This document shows, one piece after another, positions 26,209-35,283 of a stretch of DNA of 64,000 nucleotides. Both the position numbers and the translations under genes were made by a program. How positions within the stretch are numbered: position 1 is the first letter of the stretch; every line of letters begins with the position of its first letter. The DNA lies in NCBI GenBank assembly GCA_034429195.1, contig DAOUGQ010000018.1:372001-436000 (forward strand), in the 5' to 3' direction. The notes under the pieces are model-generated. The model did no database searches. It was not told the DNA's origin and was given only the letters and a program-made list of their open reading frames with translations. The stretch comes from UBA4782 sp034429195. GTDB lineage: Bacteria; Chloroflexota; Anaerolineae; Anaerolineales; Anaerolineaceae.

Positions 26209-27318
26209 ATGGCTAGAATAGCAATTTTAGGTGCAGGAAATGGTGGTTGTGCAGCCGCTGGAGATTTAACCATGCGGGGACATTCTGTAGCTTTATTTGA
26301 AGTTCCACAATTTGCTGACAAACTCAAACCGATTAAGGAGCGCGGTGGATTAGAGATCATTGACGAAGGTTTTGCAAAAATCGATACCGTTACTTCCGAT
26401 ATTGCTGAAGCAATGAAAGATGCTGAGTTAATTTTCAATCCGGTACCTGCTTTTGCACATGAGACATTTGCAAAACTTTGTGCGCCATATGTTAAAGATG
26501 GTCAGGTTATCGTTATCTGGGGAAAAGGTGGCGCCTGCCTGATCTATGGGAAAGTATTTCATGATTTGGGCGTAAAAGCTGATGTAGCCATTGGTGATAC
26601 AAATACATTGCCTTATGGTGCAACGCGCATGGGACCAACCCTTGTGCGAATTGAAGCCCGAGTTATGGAATTAATCACAGCAGCTTTTCCAGGTAAGAAA
26701 CTGGATAGAGTTGTCAGTGGGCTGAAGACTGCATTTCCAACTTATTCCATTCGCCCAGCAGCCAATGTTCTGGAATCTATACTGGTAGATTACAACGCCA
26801 TCACCCACCCTGCACCTATGATCTGTAATGCTGCTCGTATCGAGTTGGGTGATCCAACTTTTCACTTGTTTGATGAAAAAGCAAATACACCTGCAGTTGT
26901 CAACCTGATCAAATTGATTGATCGTGAAAGAATGGCGATTTCAGAAGCATTGGGTATTAAAGCTTACACTTTGGAAGAAGAAATCAACCATGTGGGATGG
27001 AATCCAAAAGGTCGTGAAAACGATGGAGTAATCCCCCTGTACGATGCTATCCATACCGAAAAGCTTTCTGTCTGCGAAGGTCCATTCAAGCTAAATACAC
27101 GGCATTTGACAGAAGATATTCCATATGGGTTGTTCACATACTGTGAATTGGGTCGCATGTTGGGCGTTCCCACTCCTATAAGTAATGCGATGGTTGACAT
27201 AGCGAGTGGACTACTCAACAGAGATTTTCGTTCTGAGGGACGATCGTTGGAAAAATTAGGGTTTGATCCCAAATGGACTGTGAAAAGGCTGTATGAATAC
27301 CTCGAAAATGGGATTTAG
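26209..27318 (+). CDS. NAD(P)-dependent opine (octopine/nopaline) dehydrogenase
   Basis: The 369-residue protein begins with the Rossmann motif IAILGAGNGGCAAAGDL and carries the opine dehydrogenase catalytic region ITHPAPMICNAARIE (His in THPAP) plus a helical C-terminal domain. Opine dehydrogenases reversibly couple an amino acid and a 2-oxoacid through a reduced imine. In a catabolic array it would release an amino acid and a 2-oxoacid from a secondary amine. This suits the downstream 2-oxoacid:ferredoxin oxidoreductase. The exact opine is unknown. It could instead act on another N-substituted amino acid such as a hydantoin-derived product. Confidence 0.85.
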   Translation: MARIAILGAGNGGCAAAGDLTMRGHSVALFEVPQFADKLKPIKERGGLEIIDEGFAKIDTVTSDIAEAMKDAELIFNPVPAFAHETFAKLCAPYVKDGQVIVIWGKGGACLIYGKVFHDLGVKADVAIGDTNTLPYGATRMGPTLVRIEARVMELITAAFPGKKLDRVVSGLKTAFPTYSIRPAANVLESILVDYNAITHPAPMICNAARIELGDPTFHLFDEKANTPAVVNLIKLIDRERMAISEALGIKAYTLEEEINHVGWNPKGRENDGVIPLYDAIHTEKLSVCEGPFKLNTRHLTEDIPYGLFTYCELGRMLGVPTPISNAMVDIASGLLNRDFRSEGRSLEKLGFDPKWTVKRLYEYLENGI

Positions 27319-27339
27319 CCTTCTGAATAGGCACCTGAT

Positions 27340-28215
27340 ATGATCAATAGCTATTTGTTCCCAGCTACTGTAGCAGAGGCATTAGAAATATTAAAAGAAT
27401 ATCATGGAAAAGCGCGCATTATTGCAGGTGGAACAGATCTGATGCTTCAAATTAATTCAGGTCAAAAATCCCCCGAGATTCTAGTAGATATTTCGCGCCT
27501 GGGAGAGCTAAAGCAAATAAAAGTAGAAAATGGATATATCTTTGTCGGTGCTGCCGTTACTCACAATGAGATAGCTTCCTCCACTTTCTTGCAGGAAAAT
27601 GTCCGATGCCTTACGTTGGCTGCAGAGGAAGTTGGAAGTCCACAAGTGCGTAATACAGGAACCATTGGCGGGAATGTTGTAAATGCGCAACCTGCTGCAG
27701 ATACAGCATTGGCATTAACTGCGCTGGATGCAGAAACAGAAGTAGTTTCAGAAAATGGATCTATTTGGACAAAAATACCTCAACTATACGAAAAGCCAGG
27801 TGTTTCTAAGATCGACAGCACTTCACAAATTGTTAAGTCTTTCCGCTTTAGGCTGCCTGGCAAAAACATTGGAACTGCATATCGAAGGTTGGGAAAATGT
27901 AAATCTATTGCTTTACCTGTACTTTGTTCAGCCACAGTTCTGGGTGTAACTGATAATGTAATTGACTATACAGCTATAGCCCTTGGCCCGGTAGCACTTG
28001 CTCCAATGCGTGCAAAACAGGCTGAAGCATTTCTGCTTGGCAAAAAGCCAACCCATGAGGTATTTGAAGAAGCAGCATCTATTGCGCGAAGTGAATCAAA
28101 TCCACGAGATAGTATTCTCAGGTGCTCCAAAATGTATCGTGAAAACCTGGTAGCGATACTGGTCGAAACCACTCTACAACAGGCGTTATTAAACATCTCG
28201 GAAAGGAACATCTGA
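27340..28215 (+). CDS. Xanthine-dehydrogenase-type FAD-binding subunit
   Basis: The 291-residue protein is the medium, FAD-binding subunit of a molybdenum hydroxylase (CoxM/XdhB type). It has the FAD pyrophosphate motifs RIIAGGTDLMLQ (residues 23-34) and NTGTIGGNVVNAQPAADTALAL, and a C-terminal CO-dehydrogenase flavoprotein domain. It carries electrons from the iron-sulfur domain of the next gene, which starts two bases after this stop, to NAD or another acceptor. Together they form a two-protein version of the usual three-subunit enzyme. Confidence 0.9.
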   Translation: MINSYLFPATVAEALEILKEYHGKARIIAGGTDLMLQINSGQKSPEILVDISRLGELKQIKVENGYIFVGAAVTHNEIASSTFLQENVRCLTLAAEEVGSPQVRNTGTIGGNVVNAQPAADTALALTALDAETEVVSENGSIWTKIPQLYEKPGVSKIDSTSQIVKSFRFRLPGKNIGTAYRRLGKCKSIALPVLCSATVLGVTDNVIDYTAIALGPVALAPMRAKQAEAFLLGKKPTHEVFEEAASIARSESNPRDSILRCSKMYRENLVAILVETTLQQALLNISERNI

Positions 28216-28216
28216 T

Positions 28217-30961
28217 ATGGCAATTATTCAATTTACAATCAATAATGCACATATACAGGTGGATATAACTCCTGATATCATGCTTTCCGAAGTGCTGCGC
28301 GATATGCTTCACCTGACTGGCGTAAAAATCGGATGCGGTGTTGGAGAATGTGGAGCTTGCACAGTTCTATTGAATGGCAAACCTGTTGCCTCCTGCATCA
28401 CACCTGCCATGAAAGCGGATGGCGCTGAAATCACAACGATTGAAGGTGTATCTCCTGAACCACCGATGGAATTGGATATCATCCAAAAAGCATTTCTGGT
28501 GTCAGGAGCAGTGCAATGTGGTTTTTGTACCCCTGGGATGGTACTTACTACAAGAGCATTATTGAGTAAAAACCCGGATCCAGATGAAGCAACCATTCGA
28601 AAAGAATTCAATGGGCATCTCTGCCGCTGCACTGGATATGATACGATTATTAAATCTGTACAAATGGCAGGTAAAGCAATTCGAAATAACACGGATATCA
28701 TGCTTCCCGAAGTTGATAGCCATAAGGTTGTTGGCCAATCCATAATTCGAAGAGATGGCATTCAGAAAGCAAAAGGTGCTTTTCAATATGGCGCCGATTT
28801 TTATCCCGAGGATGCTTTGTTTGCTGTACCAGTATTCAGCCAGTATCCTTATGCAATAGTAAGATCGGTTGATACAAGCAAAGCGGAAAAAATACCAGGA
28901 TTTATCACTACAATAAATGCTTCTGATATTCCAGGGAAAAACATACAAGGCGTGATAATACCTGATCAATTAGTGATAGTGCCTGTCGGTGAAAAAGTTC
29001 TTTGCATCAGTGATGTTATAACGGTCGTGGTCGGAAAAAATGAAAGAGCTGCGAGAATGGCAGCAAGGCTGATTGAAGTTGAATATGAAGTATTGAAAGG
29101 TGTATTTTCTCCCGAAGATGCTTTGAAACCAGATGCACCTATCCTTCATGATCAGCGTCCAGGAGATTCTCCTTCAAATGTTATGTATAGCACTCACGTT
29201 GAACTTGGCGATGTTAAAAAAGCTTTTGCGCATTCAGATATTATTCTAACGCGTGAATACCACACACCTTTTGCTGAACACGCCTATCTTGAACCCGAAG
29301 CCGGTTATGCAGAATGGGATTCTGATAAAGGTATAACCATTCACATGGCCAGTCAGGCAATTACTTTTCATGTTAATAATATTGCATTGATTATGGGATT
29401 ACCACCTGAAAAAGTCCGGCTAATTCATATTTCGCCAGGTGGTGCTTTTGGCGCTCGTAGCGATATGAGTTTACAGCCTTATCTCGCATTAGCCGCTCAC
29501 AAAACAAAAAAAACTGTCAGGATGGTATTGACCCGGCAAGAAAGTCTGCGAATGCATACCAAACGACACCCCATGCGTCATAAATTAAGCATTGGATGTA
29601 ATCGTGATGGCAAAATCACTGCGTTGGATTGTGAAATTCTGGCTGATACAGGTGCTTACTCAAGTGAAGGTATTCCGGTTCTTGATCAGGCAACCCTATT
29701 TGCCACCGGACCTTATGAAATTCCAAATATCTTGATCAAAGGGTTGTCTGTTTACACCAACAACATTCCTTGCGGTGCAATGCGCGGTTTTGGCATTCCG
29801 CAATCAGCCTTTGCTATTGAATGCCTGCTCGATGAAATGGCAGAACAGCTAAATATGTCTCCATTTGAAATTCGGAAGATCAATGGACTAAAAATAGGCA
29901 GTACAACTGCTACTGGTCAGGTGTTGCAATCCAGTGTGCCATTTGTGCAGACTGTCACAGATGCAAGGACGGCGCTTGATAAAATGCTGGCGGAACTTCC
30001 TGCCCCCTTACCAGGAAGAAAGCGGGGAATTGGCGTCGCCAGCAGTTACAAGAATGTTGGTATTGGTCTGGGAATGCCCGAGGCCACTGGTGTAATTATT
30101 GATCTTTTGCCTTCAGGGAAAATTCTCATTCGTTTCGGGGGTGCTGAACTGGGGCAGGGTTCAGATACAACCATCGCACAAATTGCCGCAGAAGCATTAC
30201 ATGTGCCTTACAAAATGATAGAGGTGTATTCTTGTGATACTGGAAGTACACCTGATGGGGGTATTACCAGCGCATCTCGAACAACTTTCATGTCAGGGAA
30301 CGCAGTGGTAGAAGCTGCATCCACATTCCTCGACCTTTTAAAGCAAGAAATCGGGCTTACAACAGATTTATCTGAAAATAATTTAATTTCACTCGCAAAA
30401 AGGCTTCATACGGAAGGGAGAAAATTATCCTTATCTCATATTTATCAACCGCCAAGAACATTTCCACTTTCAGCCCAGGGAGAACCAGCAAATATTAATT
30501 TTGTCACGTTTAGCTACGCAACTCAAGTGGCAATTGTTGATGTCGATCCAACTTCAGGTGAAGTAGAAGTGCAAAAGATGATAGCAGTTCATGATGTAGG
30601 TCGGACGATTAATCCTATAGGAGCTAAAGGGCAGATCGTAGGAAGCTGTGTCATGGGAATAGGGTATGCATTATCGGAAGAACTGATCCTGAATAATGGG
30701 TATTTAGAGACAGATACCCTGGCAAAAGTAGGTATTCCAACGATCAATCATATTCCATCTTTTGAAGTATTTTTAATCGAGGATCCGGAACCTTGTGGCC
30801 CCTTTGGCGCAAAGGGAATTGCTGAAGCTGCTGTAATCCCAAGCGCGCCAGCGATCATTAATGCAATTCACGATGCAGTGAATATTCGTATTTATCGATT
30901 ACCTGCTACCCCTGATCGTGTTGCAGGTGCGATTGTTCATCAAGAATATTGTCCACAATAA
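28217..30961 (+). CDS. Molybdenum hydroxylase, fused 2Fe-2S and molybdopterin subunit (xanthine dehydrogenase family)
   Basis: The 914-residue protein fuses the small and large subunits. Residues 1-160 hold two [2Fe-2S] sites (GCGVGECGACTVLLNG and CGFCTPGM with CRCTGYD). Residues about 165-914 are the molybdopterin domain, with TPFAEHAYLEPEAG, GGAFGARSDM, CGAMRGFG, GGAELGQGSDTT and the catalytic Glu870 in GPFGAKGIAEA. Such enzymes hydroxylate N-heterocycles such as purines, nicotinate and pyrimidines, using water. A fused plan of this kind occurs in the purine-hydroxylase-like enzymes of selenium-linked clusters. The ring substrate cannot be read off. The gene is 2 bases from its FAD partner. 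Confidence 0.92.
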   Translation: MAIIQFTINNAHIQVDITPDIMLSEVLRDMLHLTGVKIGCGVGECGACTVLLNGKPVASCITPAMKADGAEITTIEGVSPEPPMELDIIQKAFLVSGAVQCGFCTPGMVLTTRALLSKNPDPDEATIRKEFNGHLCRCTGYDTIIKSVQMAGKAIRNNTDIMLPEVDSHKVVGQSIIRRDGIQKAKGAFQYGADFYPEDALFAVPVFSQYPYAIVRSVDTSKAEKIPGFITTINASDIPGKNIQGVIIPDQLVIVPVGEKVLCISDVITVVVGKNERAARMAARLIEVEYEVLKGVFSPEDALKPDAPILHDQRPGDSPSNVMYSTHVELGDVKKAFAHSDIILTREYHTPFAEHAYLEPEAGYAEWDSDKGITIHMASQAITFHVNNIALIMGLPPEKVRLIHISPGGAFGARSDMSLQPYLALAAHKTKKTVRMVLTRQESLRMHTKRHPMRHKLSIGCNRDGKITALDCEILADTGAYSSEGIPVLDQATLFATGPYEIPNILIKGLSVYTNNIPCGAMRGFGIPQSAFAIECLLDEMAEQLNMSPFEIRKINGLKIGSTTATGQVLQSSVPFVQTVTDARTALDKMLAELPAPLPGRKRGIGVASSYKNVGIGLGMPEATGVIIDLLPSGKILIRFGGAELGQGSDTTIAQIAAEALHVPYKMIEVYSCDTGSTPDGGITSASRTTFMSGNAVVEAASTFLDLLKQEIGLTTDLSENNLISLAKRLHTEGRKLSLSHIYQPPRTFPLSAQGEPANINFVTFSYATQVAIVDVDPTSGEVEVQKMIAVHDVGRTINPIGAKGQIVGSCVMGIGYALSEELILNNGYLETDTLAKVGIPTINHIPSFEVFLIEDPEPCGPFGAKGIAEAAVIPSAPAIINAIHDAVNIRIYRLPATPDRVAGAIVHQEYCPQ

Positions 30962-31042
30962 AAGAAAGGAGGTAAACGGGAAGGCGCGAATAAAAGTGAA
31001 TCGTGTAGTTCAGAAGTGGATTTTGCTGTAACAGGAGGTGGT

Positions 31043-31147
31043 GTGAGTTTGGTATTGTATTACGATTTACCATTAAACCCCTCAACCTTTAGACATATTC
31101 GCTTGAAAAAACTATTCATGTCTCAAAAGGAGGAACAGCATGGCTGA
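31043..31147 (+). CDS. Candidate 34-residue leader ORF coupled to the ECF transporter
   Basis: A GTG at 31043 follows AGGAGG by four bases and opens a 34-codon frame that ends at TGA 31145-31147, overlapping the first codons of the ECF S-component gene (ATG at 31140). The peptide has a hydrophobic start and a basic middle (HIRLKKLF), with no family I can name. It could be a leader peptide that couples translation to the transporter, or a chance frame made likely by the purine-rich ribosome site. The space between the molybdenum hydroxylase and the transporter (178 bases) holds no other gene. Confidence 0.3.
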   Translation: MSLVLYYDLPLNPSTFRHIRLKKLFMSQKEEQHG

Positions 31148-31715
31148 CAAACCAAAAACTGGCTTTACCACTGTCGAACTTGTATTCATCGCAATATTGG
31201 GTGTGGTTTTCGGGATTGTGAACAATCTCATAGGTATCGTGTACACAGGGATTAACGCAGTTAATCCTACTGCCGCCTTGTTCTTTGCGCCATTCGGAAT
31301 TGTGACTCTGCTTGCTGCATATGTCGTACGAAAACCAGGAGCAGCAATTCTGGCAGGTGTAATCAATGGGCTCGTACAATTCCTTGCTGGCAATCCTGCG
31401 GGTCTTTGGGCTCTCGCATTTGGTATTGCTCATGGCTTGGGTACTGAACTTGTTTTCTTCCTGTTCAAATACAAGAATTGGGGCTGGCTTGCATGCTTGT
31501 TGGCAGCAGGCGTAGATGGGCTCTTCAATTACGTCGTAGTTGTCTTTGCGTTTGGTCTTTACAACTACTATGACTTCTTTGGGATTCTTTGGAGAGGTCT
31601 GGTAACGTTCTTTACCAGCGGCATTGAAGCTGGTGTTCTTGGAAAACTTTTAGGAGACCTGTTAAAGAAAACCGGATTGCTAAAGAGCTTTCTTATCTCA
31701 AAACAAGCAAGCTAA
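31140..31715 (+). CDS. ECF transporter S component, YkoE (thiamine-precursor) type
   Basis: The 191-residue membrane protein has about five to six hydrophobic helices (ELVFIAILGVVFGIVNNLIG, AALFFAPFGIVTLLAAYVV, AAILAGVINGLVQFLAG, a fourth near 95-115 and a fifth near 130-150). It resembles the YkoE family of substrate-binding S components, which are assigned to hydroxymethylpyrimidine/thiamine uptake. It is followed by its ATPase and transmembrane partners in the YkoEDC order. In a degradation cluster it more likely binds the ring compound being broken down. No thiamine riboswitch was seen in front. AAAGGAGG precedes the ATG. Confidence 0.8.
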   Translation: MADKPKTGFTTVELVFIAILGVVFGIVNNLIGIVYTGINAVNPTAALFFAPFGIVTLLAAYVVRKPGAAILAGVINGLVQFLAGNPAGLWALAFGIAHGLGTELVFFLFKYKNWGWLACLLAAGVDGLFNYVVVVFAFGLYNYYDFFGILWRGLVTFFTSGIEAGVLGKLLGDLLKKTGLLKSFLISKQAS

Positions 31716-31734
31716 GCGCTGAAGGAGATGTAGA

Positions 31735-33489
31735 GTGTCCTCATCAATACCTTTGATAAGCATCCATAATCTATCCGTTACCTACGAAGATACTGATCAT
31801 GCTGTTCTGAACAATATCAATTTAGAAATTGGTGAAGGCGAACTGGTTCTTGTTTGTGGACCAACAGGCTGTGGTAAATCAACCCTTGCACAGGTGCTTA
31901 ATGGCTTAATCCCTTATACACTGCCAGCAACAATAACTGGTGAAATTGAAGTATGCGGTAAAGATCCAAGAGTAACTACTACCCCCATTATGGCACGTGA
32001 GGTTGGATTGGTTTTTCAAGATCCAGAAGGGCAGCTTTGTACTCTTTTTCTTGAAGACGAAATCGCTTTTGGACCCGAAAACTTGATGGTTCCGCATGAT
32101 GAATTGAAAAAAAGGGTCGACCACCTTTTAGATATCATCGCCTTGAATAAATTCAGATATGGATCAGTATTCGAGTTATCGGGTGGTCAAAAACAAAAGG
32201 TGAATATTGCCTCTGTCCTCGCAATGCAACCGAAAGTAATGGTCTTTGATATGCCTACCGCAAACCTCGATCCGATCGGCAGTATGGAAGTATTTAAACT
32301 TATCCGCAAATTGGTAAACGAAGAAGAATCAACATGCATCGTCATTGAAAATCGACTGGATGAACTTGTTCCTCTAGCAGATCGGATTATTGTTTTAACA
32401 CAAGAAGGATCGATTGCATTTGATGGTACACCGTCAGAGGTCTTTCAACACAGCCAGGAAATTATGGATGGATTGGGAGTGGAATTGCCACAGGTTGTAG
32501 AACTTGTAGCAAGGATCAAGGAAAAATTTCCATCAACCTTAGAAAAAGAAATTCCACTCACGATTGATGATGCAACCCAATGGATGAGGACACTCATCGA
32601 TAAAAGAAAAGTTGAAATCTTCAAGGATATTAAATTTGAACAAGAAATTTCGATAAGTCAAAATGAAAACATTGTTGAAGTAAAGGATGTTCATTTTTCA
32701 TATGGAAAAGGTCCTGAAATCCTCAAAGGTATTTCTTTTGATATGAAAAAGGGAGAAATGCTGGCAATCGTAGGAAATAATGGCTCTGGCAAAACCACCC
32801 TCGTAAAACAATTGGTTGGTTTGTTAAAACCAACTGCGGGAGCAATAAAAGTTTGCGGAATGGATCTAAAAACATCCAACTTAGTTGACATTGCAGCCAG
32901 AGCCTCTTATGTATTCCAGTATCCAGAGCATCAATTTGTAGCTCAAGGCCAATCAGTATACGATGAAATTGCGTTTAATTTGCGTACCGCAGGTTACGAT
33001 GAAACGTATGTAAAGGAAAGAGTAGATCTGCTCATTGACAGGTGCCAACTTCATGGAAGAGAAACTGTCAGCCCGTTTATGCTTAGTGGTGGCGAAATGC
33101 GAACAGTCAGTGTTGCCTGCATGTTGAGTACGAAACCCGAATTGCTCATTCTGGACGAACCAACTTATGGGCAAGATCATCAACGAATTACCGCCTTGAT
33201 GCTTCGACTAAAAGAATTACAGAAATCAGGAACAAGCGTGATCATGATCTCTCATGACATGAGGCTGGTAGCTGAATATGCATCAAAAGTACTATTACTG
33301 AGTTATGGAGTGGTAGAGTTTTTAGGAGACCCAAAACAGCTCTTTGAAATGCCCGAATTGCTGCAAAAAGCTGCTCTTAAAGAACCTCCTGTCTGCACCA
33401 TTGTGAGAAATCTGCAAGAAGCTGGGTATGACTTTCCAATTGGGATCATTACGACTTCCGCTTTCATGAATGCAATCAAGGTTAGGTGA
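31735..33489 (+). CDS. ECF transporter ATPase, two fused ABC domains (YkoD type)
   Basis: The 584-residue protein starts with GTG behind GGAG and holds two ABC ATPase domains. Domain 1 has Walker A GPTGCGKSTL near residues 40-49 and signature LSGGQKQKV. Domain 2 has Walker A GNNGSGKTTL near residues 345-355 and signature LSGGEMRTV. ECF transporters need one pair of ATP-binding domains, supplied here by a single polypeptide. Its stop overlaps the T-component start by 4 bases. The intact signature and Walker motifs imply that both sites can bind ATP. Confidence 0.9.
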   Translation: MSSSIPLISIHNLSVTYEDTDHAVLNNINLEIGEGELVLVCGPTGCGKSTLAQVLNGLIPYTLPATITGEIEVCGKDPRVTTTPIMAREVGLVFQDPEGQLCTLFLEDEIAFGPENLMVPHDELKKRVDHLLDIIALNKFRYGSVFELSGGQKQKVNIASVLAMQPKVMVFDMPTANLDPIGSMEVFKLIRKLVNEEESTCIVIENRLDELVPLADRIIVLTQEGSIAFDGTPSEVFQHSQEIMDGLGVELPQVVELVARIKEKFPSTLEKEIPLTIDDATQWMRTLIDKRKVEIFKDIKFEQEISISQNENIVEVKDVHFSYGKGPEILKGISFDMKKGEMLAIVGNNGSGKTTLVKQLVGLLKPTAGAIKVCGMDLKTSNLVDIAARASYVFQYPEHQFVAQGQSVYDEIAFNLRTAGYDETYVKERVDLLIDRCQLHGRETVSPFMLSGGEMRTVSVACMLSTKPELLILDEPTYGQDHQRITALMLRLKELQKSGTSVIMISHDMRLVAEYASKVLLLSYGVVEFLGDPKQLFEMPELLQKAALKEPPVCTIVRNLQEAGYDFPIGIITTSAFMNAIKVR

Positions 33490-34280
33490 TCATCATGTTT
33501 CAATATGCGCGGATTCCTTCAACTTTAGAAAAATTTGATGCCATGAGTAAATTCTTTTGGGTTATATGTGTGGCAGTTTTGGTCTTTATTTACCCACCCG
33601 AATATAACCTGATTCTATTCATTTTACTCCTGCTGATAGCAATTTTTCTTGGACATATCAATTATGGACGATTAAAAGGCGCTCTTTCAATTTTACTGGC
33701 GTTAGCTTTTCTTTTTCTACTGGGAGGTTTTTCTTATAAAGGAGAAGTACCGCTTTTCGCAATTGGCAACCTGGTTTATTACAAAGAAGGTTTAATTGTT
33801 CGAGGCGCCTCTGCTGCCAGAATACTCAATATTATGTTATCATCGATGCTGTTTGTCTGGGTCACCAATCCTCGAGACTTTGTTAACGGGCTTGTCCAGC
33901 TCGGTATGCCTTATCGGATTGCTTTTACAATTTTTGTTGGTCTGAATTACATTCCTATTCTTACGAATGAAATGGGTTACATCTCAGACGCTCAAAAATT
34001 GCGCGGACTCAGGCGAGACAAAAGCTTAAAAGGTCGCCTTATTCAATATAAAACCTTTCTTGTTGCCGTGCTTCTTCGCAGCTTACGGAAAACTCAGATA
34101 ACTGCATTTGCCCTGGACAGCAAAGCATTTGGCGCAAACACCAAACGCACCTATCTGAACCAATTTCATTGGAGTATTGGAGGAGTAAGCTGGTTAATTG
34201 TTTGGATACTTCTTGTAGTTGCCAGCTTAATAGCAGGAGTAGGTTTACATTTATTTACTGGACACCTTTTAGCATACTGA
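33486..34280 (+). CDS. ECF transporter transmembrane component T (EcfT/CbiQ type)
   Basis: The 264-residue protein has four to six transmembrane helices and the two coupling-helix motifs of EcfT: AQKLRGLRRDKSLKG near residues 166-180 and ALDSKAFGANTKRT near 207-220. These link the ATPase to the S component. The GTG at 33486 overlaps the ATPase stop; an ATG at 33495 is also possible. The three ECF genes together give a complete transporter. The S component is the only visible specificity determinant. Confidence 0.87.
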   Translation: MIIMFQYARIPSTLEKFDAMSKFFWVICVAVLVFIYPPEYNLILFILLLLIAIFLGHINYGRLKGALSILLALAFLFLLGGFSYKGEVPLFAIGNLVYYKEGLIVRGASAARILNIMLSSMLFVWVTNPRDFVNGLVQLGMPYRIAFTIFVGLNYIPILTNEMGYISDAQKLRGLRRDKSLKGRLIQYKTFLVAVLLRSLRKTQITAFALDSKAFGANTKRTYLNQFHWSIGGVSWLIVWILLVVASLIAGVGLHLFTGHLLAY

Positions 34281-34296
34281 TTTAGAGGTGAGTTTT

Positions 34297-35283
34297 TTGT
34301 CCACTGTTTCACATATCAATCATAAGCAATCTCGTTTTGGTAAAGGGGAGGTATGGGCTTTGGTTTCAGCAATAGCCTATGCTGCGGATAATTTATTTGC
34401 ATCTCATGCAGTTACAGGCAATGGATTGGATGCTGTAATGGGTGTAGTTTTACGTGCCTTGCCCGTAATGACATTTGCAATAATTATGAGTTTCTTTGCA
34501 AAGAAACGCAATCCTGAGTGTGTATCTATTTTTAGTAATTGGAAATTCATTGTGGCAATATTTGCCCACGGTTTATTAACATTCGTTATTGGCAATACTC
34601 TATTATTCAATGGATTTAAACTGGGTGGAGTGCTGGTTACCACACCATTATTAGGTACAAATGTTTTGTGGAGTGCAATTATCGCTTCCGTCCTATTGCA
34701 TGAAGTTCTAAATAAACGGATGCTCAGTGGGATCCTTGTCAGTATTGCTGGTGTATTCCTGCTTCGAATTGGTCAGAATACCAATGCAGCCTTGCCAGCA
34801 ACATGGCTGAATGCAGTTCCTTTGGCATTAACAACCGCTTTTTGTTGGGCGTTAGCGGGAGTATTGATCACTTATGCAATGCGTAACAATGTAGATCGGT
34901 TTCAAGCACTGGCTTTTTCATTATTCTGTAGCCAGATACTGATGAATATATATCTTGCTACAACTGGCAAATTTTCTTTATATTGGACTGCTCCAAAGAG
35001 TTTGATTTTTAGTGTTCTTGTAGCTGGATTGTTCAATACGGTAGCTTTAGTTAGTGTTACCACTGCTATGCAATATACATCTGTCGCAAGTGCAGGTACT
35101 GTGAGTTCTCTGCAGGTTGCTTTTGCACCAACCCTGGCTTGGATTTTCCTGGGCGAAAAAATGAATTTACTATATGTTTTTAGTATCGCACTAATCCTGT
35201 TTGGAGTCATACTAACACAACGCGCAAAACTCAATGGCGCTGTAAAAAAACCACCAAAAAAGAAGGAACAGATAACTACATGA
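34297..35283 (+). CDS. EamA/DMT-family 10-TM permease
   Basis: The start is probably the TTG at 34297, six bases after AGAGGTG; the GTG at 34288 overlaps that ribosome site. This gives about 328 residues. The protein has ten hydrophobic helices in two repeats, with EamA-type segments such as VVLRALPVMTFAIIMSF and PLLGTNVLWSAIIASVLLHE. Most EamA proteins export amino acids, nucleobases or other metabolites. In this array it may export an end product or an intermediate, or import a second form of the substrate; direction cannot be inferred. The C terminus is lysine-rich (KKPPKKKEQ). Confidence 0.85.
   Translation: MSTVSHINHKQSRFGKGEVWALVSAIAYAADNLFASHAVTGNGLDAVMGVVLRALPVMTFAIIMSFFAKKRNPECVSIFSNWKFIVAIFAHGLLTFVIGNTLLFNGFKLGGVLVTTPLLGTNVLWSAIIASVLLHEVLNKRMLSGILVSIAGVFLLRIGQNTNAALPATWLNAVPLALTTAFCWALAGVLITYAMRNNVDRFQALAFSLFCSQILMNIYLATTGKFSLYWTAPKSLIFSVLVAGLFNTVALVSVTTAMQYTSVASAGTVSSLQVAFAPTLAWIFLGEKMNLLYVFSIALILFGVILTQRAKLNGAVKKPPKKKEQITT

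Noticed and set aside
28309..28969. Minus-strand ORFs of 136-150 codons inside the molybdenum hydroxylase gene
   Set aside because: They are antisense to the conserved 2Fe-2S and molybdopterin regions; no start signals.
30962..31139. Riboswitch (thiamine type) in front of the ECF transporter genes
   Set aside because: No conserved thiamine-pyrophosphate element or paired helices were seen; only purine-rich ribosome-site-like stretches.
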